DNA of 64,000 bases from Pararhodonellum marinum (GTDB taxonomy: Bacteria > Bacteroidota > Bacteroidia > Cytophagales > Cyclobacteriaceae): NCBI RefSeq assembly GCF_015354735.1, contig NZ_JACEFJ010000016.1:39584-103583 (forward strand). Direction: 5' to 3'. Numbering within the stretch: position 1 is the first letter of the stretch; every line of letters starts with the position of its first letter. Both the position numbers and the translations under genes were made by a program. Shown one piece after another: positions 36,361-45,829 of this stretch. Below the pieces are notes generated by a model. That model had not been told where the DNA came from. It ran no database searches and worked only from the letters and a program-made list of their open reading frames with translations.

Positions 36361-36660
36361 TAAAAAGATGGTTCAAGACTTGGTCTTGGACCTATCAATT
36401 TGCAGTCTTCAGACTGCTGTGAAGGTAAATGATTGAAGGTGAAAGTCAAAGTGCCAGAGGCACGGCCGATATAATAACCACCGGTTTCAACCGGTGGTAC
36501 AGGAACACCCCCCATTTCCAAAAGTCCCGTAGGGACGACCGATCTCGACGGAAGATCGGCCGTCCCTACGGGACTTTTCTAACATAAGTTGGTCACAGGT
36601 CCATGGGTTGAAACCCATGGTTACTAGATCGGTCGCTCCTACGGAGCTGCTACTAAGAAC
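36361..36660. repeat. Ordered set of REP-like palindromes (left copy)
   Basis: The following occur in order: GGTTCAAGAC...GTCTTGGACC (36369-36391), GCAGTCTTCAGACTGC (36402-36417), GTGCCAGAGGCAC, ACCGGTTTCAACCGGT, a long inverted repeat at 36520-36578 whose arms contain AAAAGTCCCGTAGGGACG, CCATGGGTTGAAACCCATGG, and GCTCCTACGGAGC. The same order recurs at 39343-39800. The mini-hairpins, each followed by a GATATAATA- or GATC-like tail, resemble REP sequences moved by REP-associated transposases; no such transposase gene is in the window. Confidence 0.75.
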
Positions 36661-36680
36661 TATACTAACTGTGGTCCAAA

Positions 36681-37015
36681 CCGCCCATCAGACCGCGCGG
36701 TGGGTCGCAGGAAAACCGAAGAATAAAAGCTGGAAGCTCCAAGCTCAAAGCTGAAAGTAGTGAGAACAGAAAACAGATAAACAGATAAACAGAATATCAG
36801 AGGATGAGAAGAAAAGCTGAAAGCTTGAAGTGAAAAAACTGAAATCACAAAGTGATTATCAAACCGCCCATCAGACCGCGCGGTGGGTCGCCGGAAAACC
36901 GAAGAATAAAAGCTCTAAGCTCAAAGCTGAAAGTAGGGAGAACAGAAAACAGATAAACAGAATATCAGAGGATCAGAAGAAAAGCTGAAAACTGGAAGTG
37001 AAAAAACGGATATTC
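36681..37015. repeat. Two units of the ~175-bp composite repeat (left copy)
   Basis: Units begin with CCGCCCATCAGACCGCGCGG at 36681 and 36864. Each continues with GGTGGGTCGC, CCGAAGAA, a heptamer run (AGCTGGA, AGCTCGA, AGCTGAA), then an octamer run (AGAACAG, ATAAACAG, AATATCAG, AGGATCAG) and AGCTGAAAGCTGGAAG. They are the same unit as in the eight-copy array at 39819-41165. Confidence 0.85.
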
Positions 37016-37025
37016 CCCGAAGTGT

Positions 37026-37343
37026 CAATAAAGAATTAATTGGTACAAACTCCCGGCCTTAAAGCGGCTGGTTTTTGGTAGGGGATGGGGAGCGTAAAGA
37101 AAATGAGTTAGCTTCTGAGGTTCCGAAGGAGATCAACTCATTTTTAGCTTTCCATTCCCGGACAAAAATTAAATTGGACACGTCATTTGAACTTAGTTGA
37201 GCACGAAACCAATTTAAAAGCCGATTTACAGCCTTGATTTTTTCCAGCCAGCTGAGCGGCCGACAGGCCTGCCTGCTGCAGGCAGGGGTTCTTTTTTATC
37301 AAGAAAAAAGAACGGAGGAAATAAGGCATCAAAACCCAATTTA
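37026..37343. repeat. ~300-bp direct repeat with conserved hairpin, copy 1
   Basis: This block, containing GGCCTTAAAGCGGCTGG, GGTAGGGGATGGGGAGCG and CATTCCCGGACAAAAATTAA, is repeated at 41278-41553 in the same orientation with few changes. Near its end is the hairpin GTTCTTTTTT ATCA-loop AAAAAAGAAC (37288-37313). This copy also carries an extra palindromic segment with CCTGCC...GGCAGG (about 37251-37287). It lies just 3' of ugd. Confidence 0.85.
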
Positions 37344-37381
37344 TGCAAGCAAAAAGGATAACCAAAAAACGGCTAAAAACC

Positions 37382-37410
37382 AAAAAACCTTCCTAAATGG
37401 AAGGTTTTTT
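37382..37410. terminator. Bidirectional Rho-independent terminator after ugd
   Basis: A perfect 12-bp stem, AAAAAACCTTCC at 37382-37393 and GGAAGGTTTTTT at 37399-37410 with a 5-nt loop, begins 3 nt past the ugd stop codon. On the minus strand it ends in a T run, so it would terminate ugd transcription. The symmetry allows function on both strands. Confidence 0.85.
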
Positions 37411-37412
37411 GA

Positions 37413-38729
37413 TTAGTTACCGATACCATAATGGGTATACCCCATCTCGGCAAGGTACTTTTTATCATAAATATTTCTCCCATCAAAAACCACCTTATCA
37501 GTCAACAACTTTGCGATGGCTTTCCAGCTCGGGAGCCGAAACTCAGACCACTCGGTCAAGAGCAGCAAGGCATCTGCATCCACGCAGGCGTCATAGGCAT
37601 CATTGGCGTAAGCAATCTTATCTCCCAAATGATGGGACTTGGCTTCCTCCATGGCAATGGGATCATAGGCCTTTACCTTGGCTCCGGCTGCCAGCAATTC
37701 CTCAATGATCACCAAAGCAGGGGCTTCCCGCATGTCATCGGTATTGGGCTTGAAACTTAGGCCCCAAATCGCAAAAGTCTTGCCTTTCAGGTCCCCGTTG
37801 TAATGGGCTTTTACTTTTTCGAACAGGACATGCTTCTGAGCGTCGTTTACATCCTCCACGGCCTGAAGTACTTTCAATTCATAGCCGTATTGACGGGCGG
37901 TTCGGATGATGGCTTTTACGTCTTTGGGGAAACAGGATCCACCATAGCCTATGCCCGGATAGATGAATTTATTGCCTATCCTGGGATCGGTACCGATTCC
38001 TTTGCGAACCATATTGGCATTTGCCCCTACCTTTTCACAGAGGTTGGCAATGTCGTTCATAAAGCTGATTTTGGTAGCCAACATGGCGTTGGCGGCATAC
38101 TTGGTCATCTCTGCGGAAGGGATGTCCATAAAGATGATGCGCTCTCCGCTCAATTGGAAAGGCTTGTACAGCCTGCGCATGATTTTTTCTGCCCGCTCAT
38201 CCTCTACGCCGATGATGATTCTATCAGGTTTGAGAAAATCTTCGACGGCAGCACCTTCTTTCAGAAACTCCGGGTTGGAAGCTACAGCAAAAGGCAGGTC
38301 CTCCCCTCTTTTGTCCAAAGCAGCTTTTATGGCCGCTTCCACTTTTTTACCGGTGGTTACTGGAACAGTGCTCTTGGTGGCGACCACGAGGTAATCGCTC
38401 ATGTGCTGTCCGATTTCGTCAGCTACTGCCAGAACATATTTCAAATCAGCAGAACCGTCTTCACCCGGAGGGGTACCCACGGCGATAAACACCACCTCAG
38501 ACTCCTGAATGGCTTCCCCAAGGTTGGTGGAAAACTGCAGCCTGCCGCTTTTGTAATTTCTGATGACAATTTCTTCCAAACCCGGTTCATAGATGGGCAT
38601 GATGCCCTCTTTGAGTTTGTCTATTTTCTTCTGGTCTATGTCCACACAGACCACTTCGATCCCCACGTCGGCAAAACATGCCCCTGATACCAAACCGACA
38701 TAACCGGTTCCTACTACTGTAATTTTCAT
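37413..38729 (-). CDS. ugd: UDP-glucose 6-dehydrogenase
   Basis: This 438-residue NAD-dependent enzyme oxidises UDP-glucose to UDP-glucuronate. It shows KITVVGTGYVGLVSGACFAD (residues 2-21), VFIAVGTPPGEDGSADLKYV, SNPEFLKEGAAVEDFLKPDR and the catalytic cysteine in GIGYGGSCFPKDVKAI (about residue 260). WGLSFKPNTDDMREAPAL marks the UDP-binding C-terminal domain. It stands alone between two ordered repeat islands, with its own terminator 3 nt past the stop and a possible -7 element upstream. It is GC-richer than the glycosyltransferases of the locus. Confidence 0.95.
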   Translation of the reverse strand: MKITVVGTGYVGLVSGACFADVGIEVVCVDIDQKKIDKLKEGIMPIYEPGLEEIVIRNYKSGRLQFSTNLGEAIQESEVVFIAVGTPPGEDGSADLKYVLAVADEIGQHMSDYLVVATKSTVPVTTGKKVEAAIKAALDKRGEDLPFAVASNPEFLKEGAAVEDFLKPDRIIIGVEDERAEKIMRRLYKPFQLSGERIIFMDIPSAEMTKYAANAMLATKISFMNDIANLCEKVGANANMVRKGIGTDPRIGNKFIYPGIGYGGSCFPKDVKAIIRTARQYGYELKVLQAVEDVNDAQKHVLFEKVKAHYNGDLKGKTFAIWGLSFKPNTDDMREAPALVIIEELLAAGAKVKAYDPIAMEEAKSHHLGDKIAYANDAYDACVDADALLLLTEWSEFRLPSWKAIAKLLTDKVVFDGRNIYDKKYLAEMGYTHYGIGN

Positions 38730-38800
38730 GTATTGAGGATTTTAATCAAATAAAAATAACTTAAAATTCTGGATGGCTCCAATAAGGTTGATTCCGGTGG

Positions 38801-38808
38801 CAAATTTA
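38801..38808 (-). promoter_or_regulatory. Candidate -7 promoter element for ugd
   Basis: On the minus strand the sequence is TAAATTTG, matching TAnnTTTG, 72 nt upstream of the ugd ATG and immediately downstream of the heptamer tract. A -33 element was not found. Confidence 0.3.
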
Positions 38809-38834
38809 ATGCCTTTTGTTGATAAATCATGGGA

Positions 38835-39055
38835 TTTTGAATTACGATTTACGATTTAAAGTTGGGAATTGGGATTTACGAGTTACGAGTTGGATTTACG
38901 AGTTACGATTTACGAGTTGGGAGTTGATAATTATGAATTTAAAATGATGAATGATGAATTGGGGAATAGAGACTGAGGGAATGGGGTACTTAGGGTTTCG
39001 GGATTTACGAGTGACGAGTTACGAATGGGGATTTGGGAATTGGGAGGTTTAATCC
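38835..39055. repeat. Heptamer tract (TTACGAG/TTGGGAA family) upstream of ugd
   Basis: The stretch is built from 7-nt words such as TTACGAT, TTACGAG, TTGGGAA and TTGGGAG, with ATGAATG repeats at its centre. It corresponds in position and content to the tract upstream of wza. No gene is recognisable. Confidence 0.75.
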
Positions 39056-39330
39056 TTTTGGGACAAGATCCTCATCTTTGCCGTCACCCTACTTGCCTGC
39101 CTGAACTAGGATCATTCGGAGCGAAAGCTATAAACCTTGTCGTCACCCTGCCTGCCTACCTGAGGTAGGAGCCTGCCGAAGGGTCTACGAAATTTCGGAG
39201 CGAAAACCTTGATTGTTGTGGAGCTTGCCTACCAGAGGCCGGGTTGTCTGAAGTTGTCGGGTTTTCGGGTTAAGGATGCCCAGGGCAGTGGGGAGTCATC
39301 TTCAAAAATACCCCCCCTTCCCCCCCATTT
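39056..39330. repeat. CACCCTGCC...GAAGGGTCT elements upstream of ugd
   Basis: There is one complete copy near 39138-39205 (GTCACCCTGCCTGCC, CTACCTGAGGTAG, GCCGAAGGGTCTACG) and a decayed copy near 39081-39125. A GATGCCCAGGGCAGTGGGG segment follows, shared with 36291-36310. The order matches the left island. Confidence 0.7.
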
Positions 39331-39342
39331 GGGGGGGGTGAA

Positions 39343-39800
39343 AAAAAAAATGGTTCAAGACTTAGTCTTGGACCTATCAATTTGCAGTCTTCAGACTGCT
39401 ATGGGAAGTTCAATGGAATATCAGGAAATCAGAAGCACGGGATATCAGAAGAACGGAAACAGCTAAAAGCTCGAAGCCAAAAGCTTATAAGTGCCAGAGG
39501 CACAGCCGATATAATAACCACCGGTTTCAACCGGTGGTGGCTACATGTAACTCTTTCTTTAAAGTCCCGTAGGGAGGACAATGCGTTAAGAAAAGGTCCG
39601 GTGGACCTTTTTAGCATTGGGCCAGGATGCAGGGAGGGCCAAGGAGGGGGAAGAAAACGAGAAAAAGAGTCAAAACCTAAAGCTTGAAGTTGGATCGGCC
39701 GTCCCTACGGGACTTCTTTAAAACAAGTTGATCTCAGTTCCATGGGTTGAAACCCATGGTTATTAGATCTGTCGCTCCTACGGAGCTGCTACTAAGGACT
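39343..39800. repeat. Ordered set of REP-like palindromes (right copy)
   Basis: The elements of the left island recur in the same order: the GGTTCAAGAC pair, GCAGTCTTCAGACTGC (39384-39399), GTGCCAGAGGCAC, ACCGGTTTCAACCGGT, GTCCCGTAGGG, CCATGGGTTGAAACCCATGG and GCTCCTACGGAGC. Here the long inverted repeat is split: its left arm is near 39561 and its right arm near 39692. The intervening 115 nt include the hairpin AAAAGGTCC...GGACCTTTTT (39591-39612), a unit also present at 46573 and 52859. Confidence 0.75.
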
Positions 39801-39818
39801 AAACTAAATGTGGTCCAA

Positions 39819-41165
39819 CCGCCCATCAGACCGCGCGGTGGGTCACCGGAAAACCGAAGAAAAAAAGCTGGAAGTTCGAAGCTCAAAGCTGAAAGTAGGG
39901 AGAACAGAAAACAGATAAACAGATAAACAGAATATCAGAGGATCAGAAGAAAGCTGAAAGCTGGAAGTGAAGAAACTGAAATCACAAAGTGAGTATCAAA
40001 CCGCCCATCAGACCGCGCGGTGGGTCGCCGGAAAACCGAAGAAAAAAAGCTGGAAGCTCGAAGCTGAAAGCTGAAAGTAGGGAGAACAGAAAACAGATAA
40101 ACAGAAAATCAGAAAGAAAGCTGAAAGCTGGAAGTCAAAAAACCGAAATCGCAAAGTGATTATCAAACCGCCCATCAGACCGGGCGTTGGGTCGCCGGAA
40201 AACCGAAGAATAAAAGCTGGTAGCTCGAAGCTGAAAGCTGAAAGTAGGGAGAACAGAAAACAGATAAACAGAAAATCAGAGGATCAGAAGAAAAGCTGAA
40301 AGCTGGAAGTGAAAAAACCGGAATCACAAAGTGATAATCAAACCGCCCATCAGACCGCGCGGTGGGTCGCCGGAAAACCGAAGAAAAAAAGCTGGAAGCT
40401 CGAAGCTGAAAGCTGAAAGTAGGGAGAACAGAAAACAGATAAACAGAATATCAGAAAGAAAGCTGAAAGCTGGAAGTCAAAAAACTGAAATCACAAAGTG
40501 TGGGTAAGTCGATCAATGAACAGAGCGCTGGGTTGCCGGAAACCGAAGAAAAAAAGCTGGAAGTTCGAAGCTCAAAGCTGAAAGTAGGGAGAACAGAAAA
40601 CAGATAAACAGATAAACAGAATATCAGAAAGAAAGCCGAAAGCTGGAAGTAAAAAAACCGGAATCAAAAAGTGATATCAAACCGCCCATCAGACCGCGCG
40701 GTGGGTCGTCGGAAAACCGAAGAAAAAAAGCTGGAAGTTCGAAGCTCAAAGCTGAAAGTAGGGAGAACAGAAAACAGATAAACAGATAAACAGAATATCA
40801 GAGGATCAGAGGATCAGAAGAAAGCTGAAAGCTGGAAGTGAAAAAACTGAAATCACAAAGTGATAATCAAACCGCCCATCAGACCGCGCGGTGGGTCGCC
40901 GGAAAACCGAAGAAAAAAAGCTGGAAGTTCGAAGCTCAAAGCTGAAAGTAGGGAAAACAGAAAAGATAAACAGAATATCAGAGGATCAGAAGAAAAGCTG
41001 AAAGCTGGAAGTGAAAAAACCGGAATCACAAAGTGATAATCAAATCGCCCATCAGACCGGGCGTTGGGTCGCCGGAAAACCGAAGAAAAAAAGCTGGAAG
41101 ATCGAAGCTGAAAGCTGAAAGTTGGGAGAACAGAAAACAGATAAACAGAATATCAGAGGTTTAGA
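39819..41165. repeat. Eight-unit tandem array, period about 167-190 bp
   Basis: Units start at about 39819, 40001, 40168, 40343, 40511 (degenerate), 40682, 40872 and 41045. Each has the head CCGCCCATCAGACCGCGCGG (some read CGGGCGTTGG), then GGTCGCCGGAAAACCGAAG, a heptamer run of AGCTNNA words, an octamer run ending in CAG, and a tail with CACAAAGTGAT. Neighbouring units differ mainly by gain or loss of one 7- or 8-nt word, which explains the uneven period. It contains no convincing reading frame and is not a CRISPR array. Confidence 0.92.
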
Positions 41166-41277
41166 GTGTCTGAAAAGCTCAAAGTTCTAGTGTGAAAGCT
41201 GAAAGGAAAAAGAAAGAAGAAATTTAAATCTGAGACTCAAAGGTGAATGAGAGCCAATGGTTATTCCAATGGAATGT

Positions 41278-41553
41278 CATAAAGGAATTTAAGGTACAAA
41301 TCTCTGGCCTTAAAGCGGCTGGTTTTTGGTAGGGGATGGGGAGCGTAAAGAAAATGAGTTAGCTCCTGAGGTTCTGAAGGAGATCAACTCATTTTTAGCT
41401 TACCATTCCCGGACAAAAATTAAATTGGGCAAGTCATTTGAACTTAGTTGATCACGAAACCAATTTAAAAGCCGATTTACAGCCTTGATTTTTTGGTTAC
41501 TTTTTCATCAAGGAAAAAGTAACAGCGGAAATAAGACATCAAAAAACAATTTA
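41278..41553. repeat. ~300-bp direct repeat with conserved hairpin, copy 2
   Basis: This copy matches 37026-37343. The hairpin here reads GTTACTTTTTC, loop ATCAAG, GAAAAAGTAAC (41496-41523), so both arms changed together relative to copy 1. The following 200 nt up to 41754 show no recognisable feature. Confidence 0.85.
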
Positions 41554-41754
41554 AGAAATCCAAAAAGAATGAGATTAATTGAACCAAATAGAAATAAAGC
41601 CATTACAAATGGCCTATTGGAGTCAACGTCTCTAAGAATAGTTTGACAGATAGCATGGTGTAGGTGCAAACTACACCCAGTGGAGGGAAAACAGAGGAGA
41701 ATCGTTTAAAAACTGAAGTATTGAAACAAAAGCATGACGCCTTAATGTGAGGTC

Positions 41755-41793
41755 AAAAAAAACAGGGACAAAAGCCTAAACAGCCCTTGTCCC
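41755..41793 (-). terminator. Rho-independent terminator after gmd
   Basis: On the minus strand GGGACAAGGG...CTTTTGTCCC pairs through at least 7 bp (41765-41771 with 41787-41793) and is followed by a TGTTTTTTTT tract (41755-41764). It lies 28 nt past the gmd stop and would end the manC-fcl-gmd transcript. Confidence 0.75.
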
Positions 41794-41821
41794 CAAATTC
41801 TTAATTCATAATTCAAAAACC

Positions 41822-42973
41822 CTACTCTTCCTGAAGCAAAACCTTATGCCCGGCTTTCATCAGGTGAATGTCTCTTTTGAAGAGGGCCACATCGGATTCC
41901 ATCATGTCTGTTACCAAAGCTGGCAGGTCATACTTGGGTTTCCAGCCGAGTTTGGTCTGCGACTTGGTGGGGTCCCCGATCAACAGATCCACTTCTGTAG
42001 GCCTGAAATACATGGGGTCTATTTCGAGCAACACATCTCCTTCTTTAACTTCCAGGTTATCCATATCCAACACATGCTTGGCTACTTCCATATCGATGGA
42101 ATCCAGGATGCCTTTTTCCTCAACGCCTTCTCCTTCAAATCTCAAAGTGAAGCCGATGTAGGCAAAAGCCATTCTGATGAAGTCCCTCACGGTAGTGGTC
42201 ACTCCGGTCGCGATGACAAAATCCTCGGGCTTTTCCTGTTGCAGAATCAACCACATGGCTTCTACGTAATCTTTGGCATGACCCCAGTCTCTTCTGGCGT
42301 CGATGTTACCCATATACAGCTTGCGTTGCAATCCCAATCCGATTTTGGCTACTGCACGGGTGATTTTCCTGGTCACGAAGGTTTCCCCTCTCAAGGGTGA
42401 CTCATGGTTGAAAAGGATGCCGTTGCAGGCAAACATGCCATAAGCCTCACGATAATTGACTGTGATCCAATAGGCGTACATCTTGGCTACCGCATATGGG
42501 GATCGGGGATAAAAAGGAGTGGTCTCAGACTGGGGAACAGCCTGCACCAAGCCATACAGCTCAGAGGTGGAAGCCTGATAGACCTTGGTTTTTTTCTCCA
42601 AGCCCAACAACCTGACCGCTTCCAGAATCCTTAATGTACCTATACCATCCGCATTGGCGGTGTATTCCGGGGTGTCAAAACTTACTTTGACGTGACTCAT
42701 CGCCGCCAAGTTGTAAATCTCATCCGGTTGGGTTTCCTGAATGATCCTAGTGAGGTTCATGGAATCCGTCAAATCACCGTAATGCAATACGAGTTGGGGA
42801 TCCTTTTCATGGGGATCCTGGTAAAGATGATCGATTCGGCCTGTATTGAAAAGTGAGGCCCTGCGTTTGATGCCGTGCACTTTGTATCCTTTGCTTAAAA
42901 GTAACTCTGCTAAATACGCTCCGTCCTGTCCTGTTATGCCTGTGACTAAGGCAACTTTTTGATTTTCTTTCAT
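41822..42973 (-). CDS. gmd: GDP-mannose 4,6-dehydratase
   Basis: This 383-residue short-chain dehydrogenase-type enzyme converts GDP-mannose to GDP-4-keto-6-deoxymannose. It has the cofactor site [16 protein letters not shown] (residues 11-26), [10 protein letters not shown] with the catalytic Thr/Ser-Glu pair, [15 protein letters not shown] with the Tyr-x3-Lys pair (about residues 155-169) and [17 protein letters not shown], which is typical of Gmd. It is the last gene of manC-fcl-gmd, with 55 nt to fcl and a terminator 28 nt downstream. Confidence 0.95.
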   Translation of the reverse strand: MKENQKVALVTGITGQDGAYLAELLLSKGYKVHGIKRRASLFNTGRIDHLYQDPHEKDPQLVLHYGDLTDSMNLTRIIQETQPDEIYNLAAMSHVKVSFDTPEYTANADGIGTLRILEAVRLLGLEKKTKVYQASTSELYGLVQAVPQSETTPFYPRSPYAVAKMYAYWITVNYREAYGMFACNGILFNHESPLRGETFVTRKITRAVAKIGLGLQRKLYMGNIDARRDWGHAKDYVEAMWLILQQEKPEDFVIATGVTTTVRDFIRMAFAYIGFTLRFEGEGVEEKGILDSIDMEVAKHVLDMDNLEVKEGDVLLEIDPMYFRPTEVDLLIGDPTKSQTKLGWKPKYDLPALVTDMMESDVALFKRDIHLMKAGHKVLLQEE

Positions 42974-43028
42974 AATTGATCTTGATTTAAACTTAAAAAG
43001 TTTGGTGTAATGTCTGATAATGAATGGT

Positions 43029-43982
43029 TTATAATTTTACTTCCTTGATATTTTCTATATTGTGGAGGAACCAGTCATAGGTGCTTGCTATGCCTTCCTC
43101 CAAGCTAATGCTGGCTTTCCAACCGGCCTCCTTCATTTTGGTGACGTCCATCAATTTGCGTGGGGTACCGTCGGGTTTACTGCTGTCCCAAAGGATCTCA
43201 CCTTGATGGCCTACTTTGCTTTGAATCAGCAAGGCCAATGCCTTGATGGATAAATCCTCTCCTGTCCCTACATTATAAAGGTGTTCGGGTAATCTGTTTT
43301 CCACTGCGAACACAACCGCTTCTGCCAGGTCCTCCACATGCAAAAATTCCCGCATGGGCGTTCCGGACCCCCAAAGGGTCACTGGCGAATGGTCATTTAC
43401 TTTCGCTTCATGAAACTTACGGATCATGGCTGGTAAAACATGGGAGGTATTGAGGTCAAAATTGTCATGGCTTCCATACAAGTTGGTCGGCATCAAACTG
43501 ACAAAGTCCTTGCCAAACTGCTTTCGAATGGCTTGGCAGGCTTTTACTCCCGTGATTTTGGCGATAGCGTACCATTCATTGGTGGGCTCCAAAGGTCCTG
43601 TAAGCAAGGAATCCTCCTGGAGAGGCTGAGGTGCCATTTTGGGGTAAATGCAAGAACTACCCAAAAAGATGAATTTCTCGGTTCCATGTCGATGGGCTCC
43701 ATCAATGAGGTTGTTTTGGATCAACAGATTCTCCATCAAAAACTGGTAGGGATAATCATTGTTGGCCAAAATGCCTCCTACCCTCGCGGCGGCATCAATC
43801 ACCATGTCAGGCTTCTCAGCCTCGAAAAATGCTTCAACCGCCCCTTGATCTCTAAGGTCCAGTTCGCGGCTGTTGAATCCGATTAGATTGACATATCCTT
43901 GGTCCGCCAAAGCCCTCCAGATGGCAGAACCTACCATTCCTTTGTGTCCTGCAATGTATATTTTGTTGGTTTTTGTGATCAT
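43029..43982 (-). CDS. fcl: GDP-L-fucose synthase
   Basis: This 317-residue epimerase-reductase makes GDP-L-fucose from the Gmd product. It shows [17 protein letters not shown] (residues 9-25), [16 protein letters not shown] with the catalytic Ser and Cys, [15 protein letters not shown] with Tyr-x3-Lys (about 138-152) and [14 protein letters not shown]. This set is diagnostic for Fcl/WcaG. It lies between manC and gmd in the order of use, with 45 nt to manC. Confidence 0.95.
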   Translation of the reverse strand: MITKTNKIYIAGHKGMVGSAIWRALADQGYVNLIGFNSRELDLRDQGAVEAFFEAEKPDMVIDAAARVGGILANNDYPYQFLMENLLIQNNLIDGAHRHGTEKFIFLGSSCIYPKMAPQPLQEDSLLTGPLEPTNEWYAIAKITGVKACQAIRKQFGKDFVSLMPTNLYGSHDNFDLNTSHVLPAMIRKFHEAKVNDHSPVTLWGSGTPMREFLHVEDLAEAVVFAVENRLPEHLYNVGTGEDLSIKALALLIQSKVGHQGEILWDSSKPDGTPRKLMDVTKMKEAGWKASISLEEGIASTYDWFLHNIENIKEVKL

Positions 43983-44027
43983 GTGTGCTTACTGTTTACG
44001 CTACCAATTTGACTGAAAAAGCACCGG

Positions 44028-45026
44028 TTAATCCAGGTACTTTGGATCTTCTTTTTCGAGTTTTTCGTATATTTTTTTTACCTCTTGGGCATGTCCTTTG
44101 TCCAAAATAAGGATGGCATCGGCTGTTTCTACAAAGATAATATTTTCCACGCCCAAAAAGACCACTTTTTTATCCGAATTCAAGGCCAGGTTTGAACCGG
44201 ATTTCTCAAGTGAATTTTCTGGAATGTGGTCGTAGAGTGCTTCGAAGGAACCCATATCCGACCATGAGAAGGCTGAAGGAACAACTTTGATCTTATTGGA
44301 TTTCTCCATCACAGCATAATCAATGCTGATGGACGGTATCTCCATGGAGGCCTCCATGGGCAGATAAATGTCCTTCCGCTGTTCGTATGCTGATTTCGCT
44401 GTGGCATACACCTCCGGTGCGTGTTGCTTTAAGGCCTCTAGGTAAACTTTGGCCTGGAAACAAAACATCCCACTGTTCCAGAGAAAATTTCCGGAGGCCA
44501 AAAAGGCTTCTGCCTGCTCCTTATTCGGCTTTTCCCGAAAAGAAATGACGTCATTGCCTTGGCTTTCGATGTAACCAAAACCGGTTTCAGCTCGGGTAGG
44601 CAATAATCCAAAAGTCACCAAATTGCCTTTCTTCGCCAAGTCAACCGCCTCCTGAACAGATTTTTGGTACAGATCAGGATCTCCAATCAGTTGGTCAGAA
44701 GGACAAATCAACATCAAATCATCCTCCTTGATGTCAAAAGCGGCAAAGGCAATCGCTGCAGCGGTGTTTCGCGGAGTGGCCTCCACCAATTCCTGAAAAT
44801 CGGAAACGCCCGCTTTCTCCATGCATGCTCTGGACAGCAGGTAGTTGTCTTTGTTCCCCACCACCAAGAAGAGATCGCTGAGGGCCTTGTTTCGAGACAC
44901 CGTCAACTCAAAGAGTGATTTTCCTTCAAAGATCTCCAAATACTGTTTAGGGCATGACTTTCTCGAAAGGGGCCAAAGCCTGCTTCCTATTCCACCCGAG
45001 AGGATGACATTGACTATTCTAGACAT
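44028..45026 (-). CDS. manC: Mannose-1-phosphate guanylyltransferase
   Basis: This 332-residue enzyme forms GDP-mannose from GTP and mannose-1-phosphate. The signature ILSGGIGSRLWPLSRKSCPKQ (residues 8-28), TPRNTAAAIAFAAF, ICPSDQLIGD and ISFREKPNKEQAEAFLASG with FLWNSGMFCF are all present. It lacks the C-terminal cupin isomerase domain of the longer bifunctional form, so mannose-6-phosphate must come from elsewhere. It is the first gene of the GDP-fucose operon. The 234 nt upstream contain no exact TAnnTTTG element. Confidence 0.93.
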   Translation of the reverse strand: MSRIVNVILSGGIGSRLWPLSRKSCPKQYLEIFEGKSLFELTVSRNKALSDLFLVVGNKDNYLLSRACMEKAGVSDFQELVEATPRNTAAAIAFAAFDIKEDDLMLICPSDQLIGDPDLYQKSVQEAVDLAKKGNLVTFGLLPTRAETGFGYIESQGNDVISFREKPNKEQAEAFLASGNFLWNSGMFCFQAKVYLEALKQHAPEVYATAKSAYEQRKDIYLPMEASMEIPSISIDYAVMEKSNKIKVVPSAFSWSDMGSFEALYDHIPENSLEKSGSNLALNSDKKVVFLGVENIIFVETADAILILDKGHAQEVKKIYEKLEKEDPKYLD

Positions 45027-45260
45027 ATCTGTTGTTGCAAATTAATACAGAATCAAAACATAAAACAATATATACAATGTGTTCTGTTTGGGTTTCCATG
45101 TATCAAACAATCCAGCCTTTAAACTGGTCAAAAACAATATAAAATGATTCAATGAATTAGCAGAATCAAAAAATCATTTGCATTGGATTGCAATATTATG
45201 AAATAGTAGGTTAAAATTCAGACTTTTAGCCATTTTTTTCTTTTGACGGATCAATAAAAA

Positions 45261-45800
45261 TTATTGTTTTTTACTAGAAATGTTACTTTCTTCTTCAAAC
45301 CATTTGGCATACATGGGGTAATTGCGCGCGGTCCTTTGGATGGTTTCCAGCATTTCAGGCCCGGTGGTTTTCACTTTTCGCGCAGGCATACCCGCATAAA
45401 TGCTGTTGGCTTCCACTACTGTTCCTGACAATACTACCGCCCCTGCCGCGATCACCGCGCCGGAATGCACCACCGCCCCATCCATCACTATGGCCCCCAT
45501 CCCGATCAGCACATCATCATGTATGGTGCAGCCATGAACAATGGCGTTATGGGCAATCGATACCCGGCTACCGATGTAGGTACCAAATTTTTGATAGGTA
45601 CAATGGATGACTGCACCGTCTTGGATGTTGGTTTGGTCTCCGATCCTGATCTCATGCACATCTCCCCTGACCACGGCATTGAACCATACCGTGCAGGCTT
45701 CTCCCATAACCACATCCCCTACCAAGGTGGCATTCTCGGCAATCCAAGCGTCCTTGCCCATTTGGGGCGTTTTTCCGTGAAGGGTGATGATGGTAGGCAT
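45261..45800 (-). CDS. Gamma-carbonic anhydrase family hexapeptide protein
   Basis: This 179-residue left-handed beta-helix protein has repeated hexapeptides (for example ATLVGDVVMGEACTVWF) and the three histidines expected for a trimer-interface metal site, His66, His84 and His89, in GAVIHCTY and IAHNAIVHG. VVRGDVHEIRIGDQTNIQDG is typical of the gamma-carbonic anhydrase group (YrdA/CaiE-like). It is probably a housekeeping protein that is not part of the polysaccharide pathway. A long repeat island lies upstream. Confidence 0.88.
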   Translation of the reverse strand: MPTIITLHGKTPQMGKDAWIAENATLVGDVVMGEACTVWFNAVVRGDVHEIRIGDQTNIQDGAVIHCTYQKFGTYIGSRVSIAHNAIVHGCTIHDDVLIGMGAIVMDGAVVHSGAVIAAGAVVLSGTVVEANSIYAGMPARKVKTTGPEMLETIQRTARNYPMYAKWFEEESNISSKKQ

Positions 45801-45829
45801 AAATTACATTTTGAAAATGAAAGTAAAGA

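Noticed and set aside
37803..38687. Open frame of 294 codons on the plus strand
   Set aside because: It is antisense to ugd, which is unmistakable; the frame exists because of the codon bias of ugd.
39819..41165. Regularly spaced repeats that might be a CRISPR array
   Set aside because: The whole 167-190-bp unit is repeated, no unique spacers of 25-45 nt separate short repeats, and no cas gene is in the window.
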